Source of the DNA: Novosphingobium sp.
GTDB lineage: Bacteria; Pseudomonadota; Alphaproteobacteria; Sphingomonadales; Sphingomonadaceae
Reading direction: 5' to 3'
Assembly: GCA_026400375.1 (NCBI GenBank)
Contig: JAPLPG010000239.1
Span: forward strand, 1 to 64,000
DNA: 64,000 nt
Below, in pieces: positions 58,726 to 64,000 of this stretch. A model generated the notes under the pieces. It made no database searches. It saw only the letters and a program-made list of their open reading frames with translations, and was not told where the DNA came from. Within the stretch, counting starts at the first letter, position 1, and every line of letters begins with the position of its first letter. The position numbers were made by a program, and so were the translations under genes.

Positions 58726-58743
58726 TGCGCTAACAGGACTTCA

Positions 58744-58770
58744 GGCCCGCTTCGGCGGGCATATTTTTTG
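58744..58770 (+). terminator. Rho-independent terminator separating early/middle from lysis genes
   Basis: GCCCGC-TTCG-GCGGGC followed by ATATTTTTTG. Confidence 0.88.
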
Positions 58771-58862
58771 CCCCCCACAGACGCGACAGTCGGCCTATCG
58801 AAGGGGCTGGCGGCAGGACTTGCGACGCTGGCCCCGATCCAGATTTGGACGGGGTTCGGGCC

Positions 58863-59432
58863 ATGACGGCGAATGTGAACAAGCTGATCGACCGGGTGAT
58901 CGGTGTGGAGGGTGGATACGTCAACCATCCTGCCGACCGGGGTGGCGAGACGATCTGGGGTATCACCGCGCAGGTCGCCCGCGCCTATGGCTACACCGGG
59001 CCGATGCGCACCATGCCGCGCCCGATCGCCGCAGACATCTATCGAAAGCGCTTTTGGGATGAGCCGGGCCTTGCCCGTGTGGCCGACCATGCGCCGCGCC
59101 TTGCCGCTGAACTGTTCGATACGGGCGTGAACATGGGCACCAGCGTGCCCGGCCAGTTCCTGCAGCGCGTGCTGAACGTGATGAACCGGCAGGGGCGCGA
59201 CTATCCCGACATTCCGGTTGACGGGCGCATCGGCACGATGACCATCGCTTCGCTGCGCGCCTTCTTAAGCGTGCGGGGAGCGCCCGGTGAGGAGGTTCTC
59301 ATCAAGGCCTGCGAGGCGCTGCAGGGCGCACGCTACATCGGCATTGCCGAGGGCCGCGATAGCCAGGAAGCGTTCGTCTATGGCTGGATGGCACATCGCG
59401 TGGGCAACACCATGCAGGGTGCCGCCAAGTGA
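58863..59432 (+). CDS. GH108 endolysin (N-acetylmuramidase)
   Basis: VIGVEGGYVNHPADRGGETIWGITAQVARAYGYTGPM. Confidence 0.94.
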   Translation: MTANVNKLIDRVIGVEGGYVNHPADRGGETIWGITAQVARAYGYTGPMRTMPRPIAADIYRKRFWDEPGLARVADHAPRLAAELFDTGVNMGTSVPGQFLQRVLNVMNRQGRDYPDIPVDGRIGTMTIASLRAFLSVRGAPGEEVLIKACEALQGARYIGIAEGRDSQEAFVYGWMAHRVGNTMQGAAK

Positions 59433-59722
59433 CGTTCTGGGACTGGCTCTACAAGGTTGGCCCAGGCTGGCCTTCGCAGCGCGGGTGGTATGCGCTGGCG
59501 CTGTGCCTGCAGACCAGCGTCATCGTCGTCATGCTGGCGCTTTACCCGGAACTTAGCAGCAATGAGTTCTTCAAGGTCATTGCCAATGCTGTGATCGTGA
59601 CGGGCTGGGTCGGCTACGCCGTGGCAGGCCGCGACAATACCGTTGACCGCGAACAGGTGGGCAAGGCCCAGGACATTGCCGCCAAGCTGCTCGATCAGCA
59701 GCGGACGGGAGGCGCGGCATGA
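59429..59722 (+). CDS. Putative holin / lysis-associated membrane protein
   Basis: Two TM segments, located between endolysin and spanin genes. Confidence 0.65.
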   Translation: MTFWDWLYKVGPGWPSQRGWYALALCLQTSVIVVMLALYPELSSNEFFKVIANAVIVTGWVGYAVAGRDNTVDREQVGKAQDIAAKLLDQQRTGGAA

Positions 59723-60336
59723 TCCGGGTTCTGAGAGGCCTGTGGCGCGGCGCGGGCATGAAGCCGATCCTTGGGCTGATTGGCATCATCGTGCTGCAGG
59801 CCGTGGCGATCTGGGCGATCACCGGCCAACGGACCCGGTTGCAACGCTGGCAGGACGATGTCGCGCAGGCCACGCGCGATGCCGCCGATCATCCCAAGCT
59901 GGCGACCAGCGCCGTGCCTCAGCAAATCCGCAATCTTGGCACTGCCATCACAAAAACGCGCAGCGCCATGTGGCAGGCCAAGGCCGAGGCCACGGCGGCA
60001 AAGCTGGCAGCTGACACAGCCAATGAAGCCCGCAGAAAGGATGCTGACTATGCGCTTTCCCCCGAACTGGAGCGCGGTTTGCGCCATGCCGATGCTTATG
60101 CTCGCGCTCAGCCTGTCACTGGCAGGATGCAGTGTGTTGCGCGAACCGGCGAAGTCGATCGAGGTGACGACAGGCGCGGCGATCTGCCCGGCACCGCCGA
60201 TCCCACCTCGGTCGCTGACGGACCCGGTGCCGAACCTGCCCTGGTATTCGTCCCCCGATCCGCGATCGACACCTGCACAACGTTGAAAGTCCGGCTCGAC
60301 AATGCCCATGACTGGGCAGTTGGTCGCGGCCAGTGA
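59719..60336 (+). CDS. Rz-like inner-membrane spanin
   Basis: N-terminal TM anchor LIGIIVLQAVAIWAI plus helical periplasmic region; overlaps holin. Confidence 0.7.
   Translation: MIRVLRGLWRGAGMKPILGLIGIIVLQAVAIWAITGQRTRLQRWQDDVAQATRDAADHPKLATSAVPQQIRNLGTAITKTRSAMWQAKAEATAAKLAADTANEARRKDADYALSPELERGLRHADAYARAQPVTGRMQCVARTGEVDRGDDRRGDLPGTADPTSVADGPGAEPALVFVPRSAIDTCTTLKVRLDNAHDWAVGRGQ
60050..60286 (+). CDS. Rz1-like outer-membrane lipoprotein spanin, embedded in Rz in another frame
   Basis: MRFPPNWSAVCAMPMLMLALSLSLAGCSVLREPAKS...CPAPPIPPRSLTDPVPNLPWYSSPDPRSTPAQR: lipobox LAGC and Pro-rich tail. Confidence 0.75.
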   Translation: MRFPPNWSAVCAMPMLMLALSLSLAGCSVLREPAKSIEVTTGAAICPAPPIPPRSLTDPVPNLPWYSSPDPRSTPAQR

Positions 60337-60563
60337 GAGTAACCGAACGCATGATCGAGGCGGCTGCCGAAATGGTGGACCGCGAGCGTGACAACGAGAT
60401 TGCCCGCATTCAGGCCGAGCTTGCCGAAGAGGGCGAAGACTTCTGCATCGAGTGTGACGATCCGATCACGCCTGCCCGCAAGGCGGCGCTGCCTTCGGCG
60501 GAGCGGTGCATCCATTGCCAGGCAGAACATGAAAGGAAGGCGCGTGCAGCTCGCCACGGTTAG
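60333..60563 (+). CDS. TraR/DksA C4 zinc-finger protein
   Basis: DFCIECDDPITPARKAALPSAERCIHCQ. Confidence 0.9.
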   Translation: MRVTERMIEAAAEMVDRERDNEIARIQAELAEEGEDFCIECDDPITPARKAALPSAERCIHCQAEHERKARAARHG

Positions 60564-60903
60564 TCAATGGGTTTCGATTGTGGCGCTGCTGATTAGCATC
60601 GGCAATGTTTTGTGGGCGTGGTTCTCTCGCCCGGCGCGCGATCTGGGCACCCGCCTTGATCAGCACCGCACCGAAACCGACAAGCGGTTCGATGAAACCG
60701 AGATGCGGATCGATACCGCCTATGAGGGGCTTAAAGGCCACGACCGGCGCATCCAGCGGGTTGAGGACGATCTGCGCCACTTCCCGACGAAGGACGATCT
60801 GCAGGAGCTGGAGGTCAAGGTGATCGCCATCAAGACCGAGCTGGATATCGTGGCCAAGGTGGTTGGCCGGATCGACGATTTTTTGCGGAGCACGAAACCG
60901 TGA
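60544..60903 (+). CDS. DUF2730-type phage protein
   Basis: N-terminal TM, then coiled coil LDQHRTETDKRFDETEMRIDTAYEGLKGHDRRIQRVEDDLRHFPTKDDLQELEVKV. Confidence 0.8.
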   Translation: MQLATVSQWVSIVALLISIGNVLWAWFSRPARDLGTRLDQHRTETDKRFDETEMRIDTAYEGLKGHDRRIQRVEDDLRHFPTKDDLQELEVKVIAIKTELDIVAKVVGRIDDFLRSTKP

Positions 60904-61211
60904 GCAGCTATGAACAGAAGTGTCAGGAAGACGCCCGGCTTGCCATTCTTGCCGAATTGGCAGCGCAGCGTGATGCCACGCTGAACAGCCGATCGTTGGC
61001 CACGCTGGTTGACCAGGTCGTGCCACGCAAGCCACCCGAATGGGTGGAGACCCAGATCGACTGGCTGGAGAGCATGGGCGCGATCAGCGTTACCCGTTCG
61101 AACCTGCCCGGCCTTGGCCCGGTGTCGATCGCCACGATCAAGCAGCTCGGGCGCAATCACGTTGACCGCCGTCTCATCATCCACGGCGTGACTGTTCCTG
61201 CAGACCTGTGA
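60900..61211 (+). CDS. Conserved phage protein (wHTH-like, VpaChn25-type)
   Basis: ARLAILAELAAQRDATLNSRSLATLVDQV...WVETQIDWLESMGAISVTR...VSIATIKQLGRNHVDRRLIIHGV. Confidence 0.75.
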   Translation: MSSYEQKCQEDARLAILAELAAQRDATLNSRSLATLVDQVVPRKPPEWVETQIDWLESMGAISVTRSNLPGLGPVSIATIKQLGRNHVDRRLIIHGVTVPADL

Positions 61212-61870
61212 TGAGCGAGGAAACGCCCTCCGGCCCACAGGCCAACCCGCAAGACAGCCGCCGCGCCGGTCGCGGGCGGCTCTCGTCGATCGAGATGCTG
61301 CCCGAGGAGTGCGACGAGGATATCGCCTGGGCCAATACCGAGCTGCGCGAAAAGAAGATGCCGCAGACCGAAATCCTGCGGCAGTTCAATGCGCGGCTTG
61401 CTGATCGCGGGCTGAAGGGCATCAGCAAGGGTGCCTTCAGCCGCTGGTCGGTGCGCGTGGCGATCGAGATGCGCAAGCTGGACGCGAGCCGCCAGATCAT
61501 GGACGTGGTGTTGCAGCGGCTTGAGCCGGGCGAGCGCAGCGACAGTATGATCGCGGCAACCGAGCTGCTGAAGTATCGCATCCTTGAACAGGTCATGGCC
61601 GAGGATGAGCCGGACCCCAAGCTGCTGCTGAACGCCACGCTGGCGCTGCAGCGCCTTTCAGCCACCGCCGCGCGCGAGGCCGAAGTGCAGCGCCGTGACA
61701 AGCGCGACCAGCAGGCCGAGGCAGAGCGGCAGGCCGAGCAGGACAAGCAGGCGCGGGCCGAAGCCGAGGCGGCGACTGCGGAGCAGGTTGCGAAGATCGC
61801 CAGCGAAGCGGGCCTCAATGCCGAGCGCATCGCCGCGATCCGGCGTGGCGTGCTGGGGTTGGCGGGATGA
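61211..61870 (+). CDS. DUF3486 family protein (Mu gp27-like, small terminase position)
   Basis: RAGRGRLSSIEMLPEECDEDIAWANTELREKKMPQTEILRQFNARLADRGLKGISKGAFSRWSV. Confidence 0.9.
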   Translation: MSEETPSGPQANPQDSRRAGRGRLSSIEMLPEECDEDIAWANTELREKKMPQTEILRQFNARLADRGLKGISKGAFSRWSVRVAIEMRKLDASRQIMDVVLQRLEPGERSDSMIAATELLKYRILEQVMAEDEPDPKLLLNATLALQRLSATAAREAEVQRRDKRDQQAEAERQAEQDKQARAEAEAATAEQVAKIASEAGLNAERIAAIRRGVLGLAG

Positions 61871-62175
61871 AGCGCCACGCCCCATCACGACGCGGCACCG
61901 GCAAGTTGGTGCGGTCACAGCTCCAGATTACGCCGGAGCTGCAGGCTTTCGCACGGGACAACTATCCGATCCCGGAAGGCGTGAAGGTGTGGCAGGCGTT
62001 CGCCTGGAGCGATACTGCCGGATATCGGCGTCGCGTGCGGTTCTATTGCGACGACGGGCTGCAGATCGACGGCACTTTCAGTGCTGCGCGAGCGGATGGC
62101 ACCGGCTTAATGGTGCAGTACATCGGCAACTTCCGCATGAAGTGGAACCTGATCGCGCGGAAGGAACCCGCGTGA
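61867..62175 (+). CDS. Hypothetical phage protein
   Basis: Overlaps DUF3486 stop; 102 aa, aromatic-rich C-terminal half. Confidence 0.65.
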   Translation: MKRHAPSRRGTGKLVRSQLQITPELQAFARDNYPIPEGVKVWQAFAWSDTAGYRRRVRFYCDDGLQIDGTFSAARADGTGLMVQYIGNFRMKWNLIARKEPA

Positions 62176-62510
62176 AAGCCATCGCCGCCATCGACTTCGC
62201 GTGCAATGACCCGAGCAACGGCCTGTTCAATGGCCGCGCCGGTTCGGCAATGTTCGGCGATGTCGAAATCGAGGCCCCGATCTGGGAGGGCTATCGGTTC
62301 TCCGAGCTGCAGATGGAGCCAGATTTTGCGATCCGGCTGCACAGGATGACCTTCAAGGTCAAGGGCAAGCGCGAGTGGGTCGGAAACTGGTGTTGGAACC
62401 GGTACTTCCTGCCCCGCGCCGACATGAAGCGACTGCTGTTCTGCCTGCGCCGCAATGGCTGGCGCGTCACCTGTGGGCCTTCGCATTTCTGTCAATGGTG
62501 GAACGCATGA
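62172..62510 (+). CDS. Hypothetical Trp-rich phage protein
   Basis: GTG start overlapping previous stop; MTFKVKGKREWVGNWCWNRYFLPRADMKRLLFCLRRNGWRVTCGP. Confidence 0.6.
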   Translation: MKAIAAIDFACNDPSNGLFNGRAGSAMFGDVEIEAPIWEGYRFSELQMEPDFAIRLHRMTFKVKGKREWVGNWCWNRYFLPRADMKRLLFCLRRNGWRVTCGPSHFCQWWNA

Positions 62511-62827
62511 CTGATCAGCAAGCGCCCAGCTGCTCCGACTGCACGTATTGCTCGCATGGTTGGTGCGTCCGTTCCATTGGGCGGCACTTCAGTGTGGGCA
62601 GCAACAGTTATCGCAGCCGGTTGAACGTGAGCTGCGCGCACGAGCGTTCCAGCGAGCGCACGTTGACTGGGCGCTGGAAGTGCGGGCCGAGCGGGCGCTA
62701 CTTCGAGTCGAACGGCATCGACCTGCCGATGCGAGGCATGACCGGCACCGTGATCATTGACGAAGCTGCAGCGTTCCCGCGCGTGCATGACACCGTGGCC
62801 GACAGCGACGGGGATGATGGCGCATGA
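62507..62827 (+). CDS. Hypothetical Cys-rich phage protein
   Basis: CSDCTYCSHGWCVRS (CxxCxxCxxxxC) ... CAHE ... WKCGPSGRYFE. Confidence 0.6.
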   Translation: MTDQQAPSCSDCTYCSHGWCVRSIGRHFSVGSNSYRSRLNVSCAHERSSERTLTGRWKCGPSGRYFESNGIDLPMRGMTGTVIIDEAAAFPRVHDTVADSDGDDGA

Positions 62828-63117
62828 AACTGCCCGATGATCTTCTTCTGTCTGCACTGGCCAAATGGAGGGATGATCTTGCCCAAGAGGCAGCCGCGCG
62901 CGGTGAAGAAATGTTCATGGGTCTTCCTGACATTTGGTACGGGAACCCGCACTGGTTTTGCATCAACGGTCACGTTTCGCAGGTGGTCCTTCGTCGTGAA
63001 GGCGGGCCGTCTCGTTGCTTGGCTTGCAGGGGTGTCGTTTTCATCGGACCCGCTCTGTCAGAAGAAGACTTTGCACCCGTGCTTGCTGAAATCGCACAAA
63101 GAGTAGCAGGCGCATGA
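62824..63117 (+). CDS. Hypothetical zinc-ribbon-like phage protein
   Basis: WFCINGHVSQVVLRREGGPSRCLACRGVVFIGP; 4-nt overlap with neighbours. Confidence 0.65.
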   Translation: MKLPDDLLLSALAKWRDDLAQEAAARGEEMFMGLPDIWYGNPHWFCINGHVSQVVLRREGGPSRCLACRGVVFIGPALSEEDFAPVLAEIAQRVAGA

Positions 63118-64000
63118 CCGGCGCTTTCAAGAAAGCGATGGCGGCAGGCGCAGCTATGGCGACTGTGCTGGCATCGGGCCAGCAGGGCGTGGAGCCGGTG
63201 CTGGCGCGCGATCCGGCGTTGTTGCCGCAGGAGTTGCCGCGCGGCGCGGAGATACCGCAGGACCTCGACCCGCTGGCCGACGGCGTTCTGATGAAACATC
63301 AGCGCGAGTGGCTGGAGGACAAGAGCGATCTGAAGATCGCCAAGAAGGGACGGCGCACCGGCATCACCTTTGCCGAGGAGCTGGACGATACGCTGATCGC
63401 CGCCGCTGCCCGATCGGCGGGTGGCGACAACGTGTTCTACATCGGGGACACGAAGGACAAGGGCCGCGAGTTCATTTCCTATGTCGCGCACTTTGCCAAG
63501 ACAGTGGCGAAGGAGCTGGCCGAGATCGAGGAGTTCGTCTTTGCCGACGAGCGCGTCGATGAAGCGACCGGCGAGGTCAAGACCCGCGATATCAGCGCCT
63601 TCCGCATCCGCTTTGCATCGGGCTTTCGCGTAGAGGCGCTGTCATCGCGCCCGGAAAATATTCGAGGGCTCCAGGGCGTTGTCGTGATCGATGAGGCTGC
63701 ATTCCACGACAACGTGCGCGCCGTGATCGACGCGGTGAACGCGCTGCTGATCTGGGGCGGCAAAATCCGCGTGATCAGCAGCCCCAACGGCGTGCTCAAC
63801 CCGTTCGAGGAACTGTGCAGCGAAGCGCTGGCAGGCAAGAACGGCTTCAAGGTGCATTTCATCCCCTTCTCAGCAGCGGTTGAGAACGGCCTGTTCCGCC
63901 GTGTCTGTCTGATGAAGGGCAAGACCTGGTCGCCCGAGGCCGAGGCGGAATGGGAAGCCAAAATCCGCAGCGCCTATGGCACGCGCACCGCGCAGATGCG
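63114..64000 (+). CDS. Phage terminase large subunit (Mu gp28-like), N-terminal part, truncated by window end
   Basis: MKHQREWLEDKSDLKIAKKGRRTGITFAEEL P-loop variant; RPENIRGLQGVVVIDEAAF Walker B; no stop before 64000. Confidence 0.9.
   Translation, partial: MTGAFKKAMAAGAAMATVLASGQQGVEPVLARDPALLPQELPRGAEIPQDLDPLADGVLMKHQREWLEDKSDLKIAKKGRRTGITFAEELDDTLIAAAARSAGGDNVFYIGDTKDKGREFISYVAHFAKTVAKELAEIEEFVFADERVDEATGEVKTRDISAFRIRFASGFRVEALSSRPENIRGLQGVVVIDEAAFHDNVRAVIDAVNALLIWGGKIRVISSPNGVLNPFEELCSEALAGKNGFKVHFIPFSAAVENGLFRRVCLMKGKTWSPEAEAEWEAKIRSAYGTRTAQM

Larger units (their letters stand above)
47216..64000 (+). mobile_element. Mu-like transposable prophage, left end and early to middle region; right end beyond the window
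   Basis: Gene order repressor(-)/Cro/ParB-like/MuA-like/MuB-like/gp16/Mor/endolysin/holin/Rz-Rz1/DUF2730/DUF3486/terminase; TG at the candidate left end. Confidence 0.92.

Noticed and set aside
47216-64000. Integrative element using a tyrosine integrase and tRNA att site
   Set aside because: No integrase or tRNA gene seen; MuA/MuB-like genes and gene disruption indicate replicative transposition.
63114-64000. Frameshifted or degenerate terminase
   Set aside because: Absent from the ORF track only because no stop occurs before the window end; the manual reading frame is open from ATG 63114 to 64000.

Overview
GC-rich alphaproteobacterial (sphingomonad-like) chromosome segment. Positions 1 to about 47.2 kb are ordinary host chromosome: MFS exporter, CoA ester lyase, M48 protease, DsbA-like protein, LytS/LytTR two-component pair, nadC, RNase T2, tadA, rpmB, msrB, P450, Na+-type ABC exporter, queG, a large NAD-specific glutamate dehydrogenase, thrS, a complete suf operon, pyrD and ggt. 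From about 47.2 kb to the right edge there is a transposable (Mu-like) prophage. It carries an S24/XRE repressor, a Cro-like protein, a ParB-like protein, a DDE MuA-type transposase, a MuB-like ATPase, GemA/gp16, a Mor-like activator, a GH108 endolysin, a holin candidate, an Rz with an embedded Rz1, a TraR/DksA-like protein, DUF2730, DUF3486 and the start of the terminase large subunit. The prophage appears to have inserted into a long-chain acyl-CoA ligase gene, whose C-terminal part is missing. Its right end lies outside the window. Main points for follow-up: the insertion junction and its predicted target duplication, an embedded o-spanin, a lysogeny-expressed membrane protein coupled to the repressor, a cluster of small uncharacterised genes between DUF3486 and terminase, an antisense early gene, inverted REP-type pairs with covarying stems, two extra genes inside the suf operon, and several regulatory palindromes. 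All family calls come from reading motifs in the translated sequences; no database search was run.
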